DNA of 64,000 nt from Escherichia whittamii (GTDB taxonomy: Bacteria > Pseudomonadota > Gammaproteobacteria > Enterobacterales > Enterobacteriaceae), in NCBI RefSeq assembly GCF_014836715.1, contig NZ_JACSQI010000011.1, forward strand, positions 62,001 through 126,000, written 5' to 3'. How positions within the stretch are numbered: the stretch's first letter is position 1; each line of letters begins with the position of its first letter. Both the position numbers and the translations under genes were made by a program. The notes under the pieces were generated by a model. That model was not told the DNA's origin. It made no database searches and worked only from the letters and a program-made list of their open reading frames with translations. Shown here one piece after another: positions 1-9,075 of this stretch.

Positions 1-16
1 AAATGACCTTCGCCAG

Positions 17-469
17 TTATTCCTTACCAAGTAATGCCTGCAAATCCTGCTTCAAAGAAGACATTTTATTTGCATACTTCTCTTTGTTTTCAGCATCTTC
101 AATCAGCTGGACAATCGTTTCGGATAGCGTTTTACCTCGCCGTTGCGCAAGCCCTGCTAACCTTTGCCAGACAATAAATTCCAGATCGATAGATTTCTTG
201 CGCGTATGCTGATGCTCCGCATTAAAGTGCCGTTTTCGTCTGGCCCGAATCGTCTGTTTCATACGATTAAGCAGCTCTGGATTCATATGTTTTTCAATCC
301 AGCCATTTACGAGTACAGGTTCGTTCTCCAGCGATAGCAACACATCGACGGCTTCCTGGGCGGCACTGGCCTCTATGTAACGGGTGATCAACTCACCTTC
401 ACGGTGCTTCTTCACCAGATATTTCCATTTCCAACCACTTTCAAGATTTTCAAGTTGTTGATATTTCAT
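17..469 (-). CDS. matP: MatP, Ter macrodomain organizer
   Basis: A 150-residue DNA-binding protein, the full length of E. coli MatP. In E. coli MatP binds matS sites across the terminus region, compacts the Ter macrodomain, holds sister termini together at midcell through ZapB, and displaces MukBEF from Ter. The N-terminal part (about 1-85) is basic and helical. The ribbon-helix-helix follows at about 90-130, starting near the [10 protein letters not shown] stretch, and a short charged C-terminal helix ends in LLGKE. The gene sits at the window edge, diverges from ycbZ across about 185 bp, and in E. coli is followed by ompA. The near-identical sequence makes the call very secure. Confidence 0.97.
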   Translation of the reverse strand: MKYQQLENLESGWKWKYLVKKHREGELITRYIEASAAQEAVDVLLSLENEPVLVNGWIEKHMNPELLNRMKQTIRARRKRHFNAEHQHTRKKSIDLEFIVWQRLAGLAQRRGKTLSETIVQLIEDAENKEKYANKMSSLKQDLQALLGKE

Positions 470-654
470 AGCGATCTCAATGTTACCGTGTAACTCTTTA
501 CAGAATATCAGCTTTTTACCTGCGTGATGAAAAGAATCTCTGTCCTGTGAGCCTTAACGCGTATGCCAGGACTTTTGTCGGTGCTTTCTACGTGTGCTGC
601 AGTGCCGGTTACGGTATAATCGCGCCTTTGACAACAGACTAAAAAACATCGACT

Positions 655-2415
655 TTGACCATTACGAAACTTGCATGGCGTGACCTGATTCCTGATACCG
701 AAAGCTATCAGGAAGTATTCGCACAGCCACATTTGATTGACGAAAACGATCCTTTATTCAGTGACACTCAACCGCGACTGCAATTTGCGCTTGAGCAGTT
801 ACTGCACGCGCGGGCATCATCCTCTTTTATACTGGCGAAAGCGCCGGAAGAATCCGATTATCTGAATCTTATAGCCGATGCAGCACGCACGCTACAAAGC
901 GATGCAGGCCAATTGATGGGCGGTCACTATGAGATTTCCGGCCACACCATACGCTTACGGAACGCAGTAAGCGTTGACGATAATTTTGCGACCTTAACCC
1001 AGGTTGTTACAGCTGAGTGGGCTGAAGCCGAACAGCTTTTTGGCTGTCTGCGCCAGTTTAATGGCGACATTACCTTGCAGCCAGGACTGGTACATCAGGC
1101 CAATGGCGGCATTTTGATTATCTCCTTGCGTACACTGCTGGCCCAGCCACTGCTGTGGATGCGTCTGAAGAACATCGTCAACCGGGAACGCTTCGATTGG
1201 GTAGCATTTGATGAGTCGCGCCCTCTCCCCGTCTCTGTACCTTCGATGCCATTGAAGCTGAAAGTCATTCTGGTAGGCGAACGCGATTCATTGGCCGATT
1301 TCCAGGAGATGGAGCCAGAGTTGTCCGAACAAGCTATCTATAGCGAATTTGAAGATACTCTGCAGATAGTCGATGCCGAATCCGTAAGCCAGTGGTGTCG
1401 CTGGGTGACTTTTATCGCCCGACATAACCACTTGCCAGCGCCAGATGCCGACGCCTGGCCGGTACTTATCCGCGAGGCAGTACGCTATACCGGTGAGCAA
1501 GAAACGCTGCCACTTAGTCCGCAGTGGATCCTCCGCCAGTGTAAAGAGGTCGCTTCATTGTGCGAAGGTGATACCTTCTCCGGCGAGCAGCTAAACTTAA
1601 TGCTACAGCAGCGGGAATGGCGCGAAGGTTTCCTCGCCGAGCGCATGCAGGATGAAATCCTTCAGGAGCAGATCCTGATTGAAACCGAAGGTGAACGCAT
1701 CGGTCAGATAAACGCCCTTTCGGTAATCGAGTTTCCGGGCCATCCACGCGCATTTGGCGAGCCTTCGCGCATTAGCTGTGTTGTACACATTGGCGACGGC
1801 GAATTTACCGACATCGAACGGAAAGCGGAACTTGGTGGCAACATTCACGCTAAAGGGATGATGATCATGCAGGCGTTTTTGATGTCGGAACTTCAGCTTG
1901 AGCAACAGATCCCTTTCTCGGCGTCACTCACCTTTGAGCAATCTTACAGTGAAGTGGATGGTGACAGCGCATCAATGGCCGAACTCTGCGCTCTGATCAG
2001 CGCCCTCGCCGATGTCCCGGTGAATCAGAGTATCGCCATTACAGGTTCAGTGGATCAGTTCGGTCGCGCCCAGCCAGTGGGTGGTCTGAATGAGAAAATC
2101 GAAGGCTTCTTTGCTATCTGCCAGCAGCGTGAGCTAAGTGGGAAGCAAGGTGTGATAATCCCCAGCGCTAACGTCCGCCATTTAAGTCTTCACAGTGAAC
2201 TGGTGAAGGCGGTAGAGGAAGGCAAATTCACCATCTGGGCAGTGGACGATGTGACTGATGCACTGCCGTTATTATTAAATCTGGTGTGGGATGGCGAAGG
2301 CCAGACGACGCTGATGCAAACTATCCAGGAACGTATCGCGCAAGCATCGCAACAGGAAGGGCGTCACCGTTTTCCGTGGCCACTACGTTGGCTGAACTGG
2401 ATTATTCCGAACTGA
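655..2415 (+). CDS. ycbZ: Lon-like (S16) putative protease YcbZ
   Basis: A 586-residue protein of the LonB/YcbZ group. The C-terminal third is a Lon-type protease domain. The Ser-Lys dyad can be placed as Ser438 (in DGDSASMAE) and Lys481 (in GGLNEKIEG), a spacing of 43 that equals the dyad spacing in Lon. The N-terminal two thirds resemble a degenerate AAA region without a clear Walker A motif, so ATP-driven unfolding is doubtful. The start is TTG; no in-frame ATG lies close upstream. The stop codon falls inside the FadR operator of fabA, 69 bp before the fabA start. Its physiological substrate is not well established. It differs from K-12 at noticeably more residues than its neighbours do. 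Confidence 0.93.
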   Translation: MTITKLAWRDLIPDTESYQEVFAQPHLIDENDPLFSDTQPRLQFALEQLLHARASSSFILAKAPEESDYLNLIADAARTLQSDAGQLMGGHYEISGHTIRLRNAVSVDDNFATLTQVVTAEWAEAEQLFGCLRQFNGDITLQPGLVHQANGGILIISLRTLLAQPLLWMRLKNIVNRERFDWVAFDESRPLPVSVPSMPLKLKVILVGERDSLADFQEMEPELSEQAIYSEFEDTLQIVDAESVSQWCRWVTFIARHNHLPAPDADAWPVLIREAVRYTGEQETLPLSPQWILRQCKEVASLCEGDTFSGEQLNLMLQQREWREGFLAERMQDEILQEQILIETEGERIGQINALSVIEFPGHPRAFGEPSRISCVVHIGDGEFTDIERKAELGGNIHAKGMMIMQAFLMSELQLEQQIPFSASLTFEQSYSEVDGDSASMAELCALISALADVPVNQSIAITGSVDQFGRAQPVGGLNEKIEGFFAICQQRELSGKQGVIIPSANVRHLSLHSELVKAVEEGKFTIWAVDDVTDALPLLLNLVWDGEGQTTLMQTIQERIAQASQQEGRHRFPWPLRWLNWIIPN

Positions 2416-2426
2416 TCGGACTTGTT
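2410..2426 (+). promoter_or_regulatory. FadR operator of fabA
   Basis: The 17-bp site aactgatcggacttgtt is close to the FadR consensus AACTGGTCNGACNNGTT. In E. coli FadR activates fabA from a site just upstream of its promoter, coupling unsaturated fatty acid synthesis to acyl-CoA levels. The site overlaps the last codons and the TGA of ycbZ. Confidence 0.8.
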
Positions 2427-2427
2427 C

Positions 2428-2445
2428 AGCGTACACGTGTTAGCT
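2428..2445 (+). promoter_or_regulatory. FabR operator of fabA
   Basis: The imperfect palindrome agcgtacacgtgttagct lies one base beyond the FadR site. It matches the conserved FabR element known upstream of E. coli fabA and fabB. FabR represses both genes when unsaturated acyl chains are plentiful, so activator and repressor sites sit nearly back to back here. Confidence 0.75.
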
Positions 2446-2483
2446 ATCCTGCGTGCTTCAATAAAATAAGGCTTACAGAGAAC

Positions 2484-3002
2484 ATGGTAGATAAACGCGA
2501 ATCCTATACAAAAGAAGACCTTCTTGCCTCTGGTCGCGGTGAACTGTTTGGTGCTAAAGGCCCACAATTGCCAGCACCAAACATGCTGATGATGGACCGT
2601 GTGGTCAAAATGACTGAAACGGGCGGTAACTTCGACAAAGGGTATGTAGAAGCAGAACTGGATATTAATCCGGATCTGTGGTTCTTCGGTTGCCACTTCA
2701 TCGGTGATCCGGTAATGCCGGGCTGCCTGGGCCTGGACGCGATGTGGCAGCTGGTAGGGTTCTACCTCGGCTGGCTGGGCGGCGAAGGTAAAGGCCGCGC
2801 CCTTGGCGTTGGCGAAGTGAAATTCACAGGCCAGGTGCTGCCGACGGCGAAAAAAGTGACCTATCGTATTCACTTTAAACGCATTGTTAACCGTCGTCTG
2901 ATTATGGGCCTGGCGGATGGCGAAGTGCTGGTTGATGGTCGTTTGATCTATACCGCCAACGATCTGAAAGTGGGTCTGTTCCAGGATACGTCTGCATTCT
3001 GA
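2484..3002 (+). CDS. fabA: 3-hydroxydecanoyl-ACP dehydratase/isomerase FabA
   Basis: A 172-residue cytoplasmic enzyme of type II fatty acid synthesis. It dehydrates (R)-3-hydroxydecanoyl-ACP and isomerises trans-2- to cis-3-decenoyl-ACP, the branch point to unsaturated fatty acids. The catalytic pair is visible as His71 (FFGCHFIG) and Asp85 (LGLDAMW) counting Met1. The hot-dog fold begins after the [11 protein letters not shown] segment. The ATG at 2484 was chosen over an in-frame upstream ATG at 2286 because it gives the family length and follows the FadR/FabR promoter region. A strong hairpin terminator follows. Confidence 0.98.
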   Translation: MVDKRESYTKEDLLASGRGELFGAKGPQLPAPNMLMMDRVVKMTETGGNFDKGYVEAELDINPDLWFFGCHFIGDPVMPGCLGLDAMWQLVGFYLGWLGGEGKGRALGVGEVKFTGQVLPTAKKVTYRIHFKRIVNRRLIMGLADGEVLVDGRLIYTANDLKVGLFQDTSAF

Positions 3003-3030
3003 TTTTAATCAGACAGAGTATAAAAAGGCG

Positions 3031-3059
3031 AAACCTCCGCAATGCGGAGGTTTCTTTTT
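3031..3059 (+). terminator. fabA rho-independent terminator
   Basis: The stem aacctccgc / gcggaggtt closes a two-base loop region and is followed by a T-rich run. It begins about 29 bp after the fabA stop. rmf is transcribed toward it from the other side, so it may serve both genes. Confidence 0.85.
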
Positions 3060-3071
3060 AAAGAGACAGAA

Positions 3072-3239
3072 TCAGGCCATTACTACCCTGTCCGCCATGG
3101 CTTCTCGCCAGCCTCCCAGCCATTGTGACCTTTGATTCAGCGTCTGATAGGGACACATTTCTTTTGAGCGTCCGGCGATGCCGGCCTGATAACCACGTTG
3201 ATGTGCCCGTTCCAGGCGATCTCGTTTTTGTCTCTTCAT
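3072..3239 (-). CDS. rmf: Ribosome modulation factor RMF
   Basis: A 55-residue, strongly basic protein starting MKRQKRDRLERAHQRGY and ending ADRVVMA, identical in character to E. coli RMF. RMF binds 30S subunits near the mRNA exit and anti-Shine-Dalgarno region in stationary phase and, with HPF, pairs 70S ribosomes into inactive 100S dimers. The gene lies tail-to-tail with fabA and downstream of pqiC, in the same direction as pqiABC but beyond its terminator. The ATG at 3237-3239 is the only sensible start. A slightly longer frame overlaps it in another phase and is a shadow. The 255 bp upstream (3240-3494) carry its promoter region and the pqi terminator only. Confidence 0.96.
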   Translation of the reverse strand: MKRQKRDRLERAHQRGYQAGIAGRSKEMCPYQTLNQRSQWLGGWREAMADRVVMA

Positions 3240-3437
3240 GCCTCGTTTCCCTCATACTGGTTTCTGGTGGAAAAGAAAACAGTGATTACTAAATGTGCAA
3301 TCACAGTTAAGCAATACCGCGAATCATAACTGCCGTCAATGCGCAAAATTCACACCACTGCCATATTTGTGAGCTACACGGGCATGTCGGTTGTACAAAA
3401 AATGTGAAGCGGAACAAGTTTTCCCGTGACTTATAAA

Positions 3438-3474
3438 CAAAAAAACCGCCTCAGGCTACATGCCGGAGACGGTT
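3438..3474 (-). terminator. pqiABC terminator
   Basis: Read on the minus strand, AACCGTCTC and GAGGCGGTT form the stem, followed by a run of seven Ts. It lies about 20 bp after the pqiC stop and separates pqiABC from rmf. Confidence 0.85.
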
Positions 3475-3494
3475 ATATTTACAAATCTTTATAA

Positions 3495-4058
3495 TTAAGG
3501 TAAACGCTTTATCTCTTGCGCAATAGTCGCGGCTTCCTGACTCCAGACACTGGCCAGCACTTTGACCATTTCATCGTAACCATCCTGATTCTGCACCCCT
3601 TCCACACGGAACGGACGTTTTATCAGTTGTCCCTGATGGTTTAGCAGCCACTCGCCACTCACAATCACCTTACCATCGTAACGGCCGTTAAACTCAGTCA
3701 CCGTCACATTAAGCGTGTCCTGAGTGCTTCCCAAAGGCTGGGAAGCTACGACCCAACCGGGCAGTTGTGCACTCAGGTTAGCGACCAAAGTATTGCGCAA
3801 CTGTTGGTCCAGCGGGCTGGCCCACAGATTGTTATTGGCAATCACATACTTCACATCACTGGTCTGATATACCACGCCATTCCCTGCCAGATAATCAGGT
3901 ACAGAAACCTGCTCGACCCATAGCAGGCGGTTACCCTGGCTGGCGGTACTTTGCGTACCGCTCTGCACGACAGGCAATTGGTAATAGTTTTTGTTAATTT
4001 CACCGGAGCTGCATCCGGCCAGCCACAGTGCAGCTATCGTCACTAGCCACTTTTTCAT
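3495..4058 (-). CDS. pqiC: Outer-membrane lipoprotein PqiC (YmbA)
   Basis: A 187-residue lipoprotein. A short signal peptide ends in the lipobox LAGC (Cys16), followed by SSGEINKNYYQLP; Ser at +2 suits Lol-dependent sorting to the outer membrane. It belongs to the ABC-type transport auxiliary lipoprotein family (DUF330). It works with PqiA and PqiB, where it is thought to anchor the periplasmic PqiB tunnel to the outer membrane for lipid movement. Its ATG overlaps the pqiB stop by 4 bp, implying translational coupling. It is the last gene of pqiABC. Confidence 0.95.
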   Translation of the reverse strand: MKKWLVTIAALWLAGCSSGEINKNYYQLPVVQSGTQSTASQGNRLLWVEQVSVPDYLAGNGVVYQTSDVKYVIANNNLWASPLDQQLRNTLVANLSAQLPGWVVASQPLGSTQDTLNVTVTEFNGRYDGKVIVSGEWLLNHQGQLIKRPFRVEGVQNQDGYDEMVKVLASVWSQEAATIAQEIKRLP

Positions 4059-5695
4059 TGTTTCGCCCTCTTCGGCTCTGGATCTTTCTTATCCTTCGCT
4101 TCAAATACCAGCGCGTTGCTCTTCTCGTTGAGCGTTTTCAGAACCGGTTGCAGTTCACGCAATACCTGATCAAGACGCTGCATATCCGCCACCATCTTGT
4201 TATAAGCTGCGGAACCCGGCTGGAAGCCCTGCATGCTGCGGTTCAATTCGCGTAGTGTCGACTGCATATCCGTCGGCAACTGTTGCATCGACTGGCTGGC
4301 AAGGATCTTGTTCATACTATCCAGCGTAGTCTGCAGGTTTTTCATCGTGCGCTGACTTTCCGACAGTGTACTGGTCGCCTGTTCAATCATCGGATTCAAC
4401 GGCAGTTTGTTAATCTTATCCAACGCTTCCATCAGACGTTGCTGGATTTGCGCCAGACCACCGCTAACGGTCGGGATTATCTGATAGCCATTAAACTCAC
4501 GCACACCGGTAATTGCCGGGGTATTTGGATAGAAGTCCAGATCAACGTACAGCGCTCCCGTAACCAGATTCCCGGTCTTCAGTGAACCGCGTAAACCGCG
4601 CTTCAGCAATTCGGCCAGGTGTTCTACCACATCAGCATTTTCACCTAACTGCATTTTCAGTCGTTCTGGTTCAATACGCACCATGACTGGAATGCGATAA
4701 TCATCGTTAAAGACCTGACGCATATTCGGCGCAAAGAATGGCACTTTGCTTACCGTACCGAGACGAATACCGCGGAATTCCACTGGCGCGCCTGGTTGCA
4801 GACCGCGTACCGAATCTTTAAAGAACATCAGGTAATCAATGTGATCTGTGTACAGTGAATCCTGAATACTCTTCTGATCATCATACAAAACGAATGACGT
4901 TTTTGGCGCAACCGGCTGTCCCAAATCCAGCCCTTCAGGCACGTCAAAGCTGACACCACCACTTAGCAACGTCGTCAATGAACCCATCTCTACGCGCATC
5001 CCCGCCGATGTCAGATCCACCGCTATGCCGCTATCTTTCCAGAAGCGAACGTTGCTGGTTACCAGGCGATCATAAGGCGCGTTGATGAACAGTTGATAGC
5101 TGATATTACGCTTCTGGGTATCGAAGGTGCTGGTTTCAACCGACCCTACGCGATATCCACGAAACAGCACGGGATCTCCCGCTGTGAGCTGCCCAGCTTT
5201 GTTGCTGTCAAGAATGACACGGATCCCTTTGGCATCTGGTGGGGCCAACGGTGGAGAATCAAGCAAATCATATTTTGTTTGCTTGCTGCCTGCAGCCCCC
5301 GGTTGCAACTCGATATACACCCCGGAAAGCAACGTACCAAGACCACTGATGCCTTCACGGCCAATTTGTGGTTTCACTACCCAAAAGACAGTATCTTTGT
5401 GCAGCAATTTTTCCATACCGGCGTTGAGACGCGCTTTGATTTCAACATGCGTTAAATCATCAGCCAGCGTAGCACTTTCGACCACACCGACGTCCACGCT
5501 ACGGCTTTTAATGGTCGTCTTGCCGCCTTCTATTCCTTCCGCATTAGCAGTGATCAGGGTAACTTCCGGCCCTTGATGACTGTAATGATAAAAAAGTACC
5601 CAGGCCCCGATGAGTGCCGTAACGATGGGAAATATCCACACAGGGGACCAGTTCTTCACTTTCTGGATTTTGGCTTCCCCACTATTAGATTCCAT
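4055..5695 (-). CDS. pqiB: MCE-domain lipid-transport protein PqiB
   Basis: A 546-residue inner-membrane-anchored periplasmic protein. One N-terminal membrane helix (about 17-38, WSPVWIFPIVTALIGAW) is followed by three MCE domains and a long C-terminal helical region (about 420-530). In E. coli these form a syringe-like hexamer that bridges the periplasm. The start MESNSGEAK at 5693-5695 gives the family length; an upstream in-frame start would run into pqiA. pqiA ends four bases before it and pqiC overlaps its end. The operon is paraquat-inducible (SoxRS) in E. coli; I did not identify the operator here. Confidence 0.96.
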   Translation of the reverse strand: MESNSGEAKIQKVKNWSPVWIFPIVTALIGAWVLFYHYSHQGPEVTLITANAEGIEGGKTTIKSRSVDVGVVESATLADDLTHVEIKARLNAGMEKLLHKDTVFWVVKPQIGREGISGLGTLLSGVYIELQPGAAGSKQTKYDLLDSPPLAPPDAKGIRVILDSNKAGQLTAGDPVLFRGYRVGSVETSTFDTQKRNISYQLFINAPYDRLVTSNVRFWKDSGIAVDLTSAGMRVEMGSLTTLLSGGVSFDVPEGLDLGQPVAPKTSFVLYDDQKSIQDSLYTDHIDYLMFFKDSVRGLQPGAPVEFRGIRLGTVSKVPFFAPNMRQVFNDDYRIPVMVRIEPERLKMQLGENADVVEHLAELLKRGLRGSLKTGNLVTGALYVDLDFYPNTPAITGVREFNGYQIIPTVSGGLAQIQQRLMEALDKINKLPLNPMIEQATSTLSESQRTMKNLQTTLDSMNKILASQSMQQLPTDMQSTLRELNRSMQGFQPGSAAYNKMVADMQRLDQVLRELQPVLKTLNEKSNALVFEAKDKKDPEPKRAKQ

Positions 5696-5699
5696 ACTG

Positions 5700-6953
5700 T
5701 CAGGACTCCTCATGCTCTGGTTCAGGTTGACGATCCCACGACAAACGCGGATCAAACGTCATCGCAGAAAACATTGTCATTATGACGACTAAAGCAAACA
5801 TTAATGCACCCATTGCCGGATAAATACTCATTAAGCCTCCCATACGCACCAACGCCGAGAGCACCGCAATCACGAAAACGTCAATCATTGACCAGCGGCC
5901 TACAAACTCAACAACTTCGTAAATCAAATGCATTCTTTCACTATCACGCTTGCCGTGCCCTTTCGCGTCCCAGCAAAGCCAGCCTATAGCGATCATCTTT
6001 AAAGTCGGCACCATAATACTGGCTAAAAAGATGACTGCGGCAACCGGATAAGAGCCTTCGCTCCATAATAAGATAACCCCGGCGAGAATGGTCGACGGCA
6101 TCTTAGAACCTAAAAAATCGGTCACCATAATGGGTAAGATGTTCGCCGGGAGATATAACATGATCGACGTAAAAAGCAGTGCCAACGTCCATTGCAGGCT
6201 GTTTTTACGTCGAACATATCCTTTGGTGCCACAGCGCGGACACACTGGCTCATCGGCAGGAAGAATTGCCGTACAGCATGAGCAAGAGCGCAGCCCCTGG
6301 CGTATTCCCGTAATGCCGGGTTTCAGCGTCTGGCGAAGCTCTGGCATCGGGGCAATATCATCCCATAACCAGCGACGGTCAACGCATTGAAAGGCGCGTA
6401 ATTGCAGCACACAAAACAAACACCAGGGAATAAAACTACTGCCCACGCCAATGCTGCCGTAAGCCATCAGTTTGACAAAGCTGACTAACACACCGGCAAG
6501 GAAAATCTCCGCCATTCCCCAGGTTTTGAGCTGAAAAAGCACCCGCCCCAGTTGTTCTTTTAAACGAACGGGTAATTCCGCACGATTCACCAACAGTAAA
6601 ATCGTAATCAGGCAAAACGCGGGGACCAGTTGCACAAACAACAGGAAAAAAGTACCGAGGCTGGCATAGTTCTCGGAAAATAGTACGCTCGGGATTTCCA
6701 GCAACGTAATCTCACTGGTTACCCCCGCAACGTTCATATTCACAAAAGGGAACAGGTTGGACAGCAGCAGCATGAACAGTGCAGCCAACGCATAAGCGGT
6801 AGGACGCTGTCGAGGGGCATCCCACGCAACGGTTAACGTTGTGCCACACCGAGGGCATGCCGCCTTCTGACCATGCTCAAGGTGGGGTAAAACCACCAGC
6901 ATGTCACACTGCGAGCACAGGATGTGCTTCGCGGCATGATGATGTTCGCACAT
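5700..6953 (-). CDS. pqiA: Inner-membrane protein PqiA
   Basis: A 417-residue polytopic membrane protein with two homologous halves of about four transmembrane helices each. Each half starts with a zinc-ribbon-like Cys motif: CSQCDMLV...CPRCG near residues 14-37, and CSCCTAIL...CPRCG in the middle. It is the membrane partner of PqiB and PqiC in the MCE transport system and resembles YebS. It is first in the operon. The 203-bp gap upstream to uup contains REP-like sequence and presumably the promoter. Confidence 0.95.
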   Translation of the reverse strand: MCEHHHAAKHILCSQCDMLVVLPHLEHGQKAACPRCGTTLTVAWDAPRQRPTAYALAALFMLLLSNLFPFVNMNVAGVTSEITLLEIPSVLFSENYASLGTFFLLFVQLVPAFCLITILLLVNRAELPVRLKEQLGRVLFQLKTWGMAEIFLAGVLVSFVKLMAYGSIGVGSSFIPWCLFCVLQLRAFQCVDRRWLWDDIAPMPELRQTLKPGITGIRQGLRSCSCCTAILPADEPVCPRCGTKGYVRRKNSLQWTLALLFTSIMLYLPANILPIMVTDFLGSKMPSTILAGVILLWSEGSYPVAAVIFLASIMVPTLKMIAIGWLCWDAKGHGKRDSERMHLIYEVVEFVGRWSMIDVFVIAVLSALVRMGGLMSIYPAMGALMFALVVIMTMFSAMTFDPRLSWDRQPEPEHEES

Positions 6954-7010
6954 TGGTACTCCTTAATGATGCGCTATTCTACAGAATGCTGACATAGCAC
7001 TCGCTTTTAT

Positions 7011-7112
7011 GCCGGATGCTGAACTACCGCATTATCCGCTCAGGGAAGTTGTGGAAACGCAATAAATTGACGTTTCCACCCAGGCCAGATAAGCGTAGCG
7101 CATCAGGCAATT
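7011..7112. repeat. REP/BIME remnant between pqiA and uup
   Basis: One clear REP core at 7081-7109 (caggccagataagcgtagcg followed by catcaggca) is preceded by a degenerate inverted partner beginning atgccggatgctgaac near 7011. This is the usual layout of a paired REP element in an Escherichia intergenic region. Confidence 0.65.
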
Positions 7113-7156
7113 TGGCCATTGTCAGCAGTCTCTCTTTTCACTTAACTAATTAGCGA

Positions 7157-9064
7157 TCAGCCACCATTTTTTAACGCTTCAAGATACTCCCAACGTTCAA
7201 AAGCCTGCTCCAGCTCCTGCTCCGCAGCTGCCATATCGGCGAGCACTTTTTGCGTCTGCTCATGGGGCTGGCTGAAGAAAGAGGCATCTGCCACCTGCGC
7301 CTGTAAGGCTTCCAGTTTTGCTTCCAAATCTTCAAGCAGTTGCGGTAGCTGTTCTAATTCGCGCTGCAATTTATAGCTTAGTTTGCTACTGCTGCGTTTT
7401 ACAGTTTCTGCTTTCGGCGCAGCCACTTCTTCGTTTTTTTTCACCGCAGGCTGTTTTAACGCCACATACTGTTCTTGCTGTCCACGCGCGTCGTGATAAC
7501 CGCCGACATAACGGCCAATTTCGCCGCCACCTTCGAAGATCCAACACTCTGTTACGGTATTATCGACAAACTGACGATCGTGACTCACCAGCAATACCGT
7601 GCCCTGGTAGCTGTCGATCAGCTCTTCAAGCAGTTCCAGCGTTTCAACATCAAGATCGTTGGTTGGTTCGTCGAGGATCAGTAAGTTACTGGGTTTCAGG
7701 AACAGACGCGCCAAAAGCAGGCGGTTACGTTCCCCGCCAGAGAGCGCGCGCACCGGCGTCATCGCCCGCTTCGGATGGAACAGGAAGTCCTGCAAATAGC
7801 CCAGCACATGGCGCGGTTTACCGTTAACCATCACCTCTTGCTTGCCTTCAGCAAGGTTATCCATCACCGTTTTATCGGGATCGAGTTCCGCGCGGTGCTG
7901 GTCGAAATAAGCCACTTCCAGCTTAGTGCCGACGTGAATCCGCCCGCTATCTGGCTGAAGTTGACCAAGCATCAGTTTCAGCAACGTGGTTTTGCCGCAG
8001 CCGTTCGGGCCAATCAGGGCAATTTTGTCGCCACGTAGTACCTGGGCGGAAAAGTCTTTCACCAGTTGCTTACCATCAACCTGGTAGCAAACATCTTCCA
8101 TTTCGAAAACGATCTTACCGGAGCGACTGGCCTCTTCCACCTGCATCTTTGCAGTACCCATTACCTCGCGACGTTCACCGCGTTCGCGACGCATTGCTTT
8201 CAGGGCGCGCACGCGGCCTTCATTACGGGTACGGCGAGCTTTGATCCCCTGACGGATCCACACTTCTTCCTGTGCCAGTTTGCGATCAAACTCGGCATTT
8301 TGCAGTTCTTCCACGCGCAGTGCTTCTTCTTTTTCCAGCAGATACTGGTCGTAATTCCCCGGATAGGTCACCAGTTTGCCGCGATCGAGATCGACAATGC
8401 GCGTCGCCATATTGCGAATAAATGAGCGGTCGTGGGAGATAAAAATAATCGTCCCATTGAAGGTTTTGAGGAAACCTTCCAGCCAGTCGATGGTTTCGAT
8501 ATCCAGGTGGTTAGTCGGTTCATCGAGCAGCAACACGCGCGGATTACTCACCAGCGCACGTCCTAATGCGGCTTTACGCAACCAGCCGCCGGAAAGTGAC
8601 GACAGCGCGACGTTAGGATCCAGCCCAAGCTGCGCCAGTACTTCGTTGATGCGGTTTTCCAACTGCCACAGGTTATGGTGATCCAGCAGCTCCTGCACCT
8701 TCGCCAGTTCGTTGAGATTTTTCTCGCTCGGATCGTTCATCACCAGGCGCGAAATATCGTGATAGCGTTTCAGGTACTCGGCCTGTTCCTCAATGCCTTC
8801 GGCAACGAAATCATAAACGCTGCCTTCAACGTTACGCGGCGGATCCTGTTGCAGACGAGCTACGATCAAATCTTGCTCGTAAATGATGCGCCCGTCATCC
8901 AGCCCCTGTTCACGATTGAGGATCTTCATTAACGTCGATTTGCCCGCGCCATTACGGCCTACCAGACAAACACGTTCGTTATCTTCGATATGCAGTTCTG
9001 CGTTATCGAGAAGCGGCGCGTCGCTGAACGACAGCCATGCGCCATGCATACTGATTAATGACAT
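7157..9064 (-). CDS. uup: ABC-F ATPase Uup
   Basis: A 635-residue soluble ABC-F protein with two ATP-binding cassettes. The first has Walker A GRNGAGKST near residue 37, signature LSGGW and Walker B LLLDEPTNHLD. The second has GPNGCGKTT near 351, LSGGER and LILDEPTNDLD. A charged linker joins the cassettes and a C-terminal coiled coil (about 560-630) binds DNA in E. coli Uup. Loss of uup raises precise transposon excision, and ABC-F proteins act on ribosomes; the exact role is still debated. The gene lies 11 bp downstream of rlmL, probably in one transcript. Confidence 0.96.
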   Translation of the reverse strand: MSLISMHGAWLSFSDAPLLDNAELHIEDNERVCLVGRNGAGKSTLMKILNREQGLDDGRIIYEQDLIVARLQQDPPRNVEGSVYDFVAEGIEEQAEYLKRYHDISRLVMNDPSEKNLNELAKVQELLDHHNLWQLENRINEVLAQLGLDPNVALSSLSGGWLRKAALGRALVSNPRVLLLDEPTNHLDIETIDWLEGFLKTFNGTIIFISHDRSFIRNMATRIVDLDRGKLVTYPGNYDQYLLEKEEALRVEELQNAEFDRKLAQEEVWIRQGIKARRTRNEGRVRALKAMRRERGERREVMGTAKMQVEEASRSGKIVFEMEDVCYQVDGKQLVKDFSAQVLRGDKIALIGPNGCGKTTLLKLMLGQLQPDSGRIHVGTKLEVAYFDQHRAELDPDKTVMDNLAEGKQEVMVNGKPRHVLGYLQDFLFHPKRAMTPVRALSGGERNRLLLARLFLKPSNLLILDEPTNDLDVETLELLEELIDSYQGTVLLVSHDRQFVDNTVTECWIFEGGGEIGRYVGGYHDARGQQEQYVALKQPAVKKNEEVAAPKAETVKRSSSKLSYKLQRELEQLPQLLEDLEAKLEALQAQVADASFFSQPHEQTQKVLADMAAAEQELEQAFERWEYLEALKNGG

Positions 9065-9075
9065 TACTATTCCTT

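Noticed and set aside
17-469. matS sites for MatP within the window
   Set aside because: A scan by eye for GTGACRNYGTCAC found no convincing match; the region is probably outside the Ter macrodomain.
3058-3255. A 65-codon minus-strand frame overlapping rmf
   Set aside because: The other phase encodes the exact 55-residue RMF sequence, so this longer frame is a shadow.
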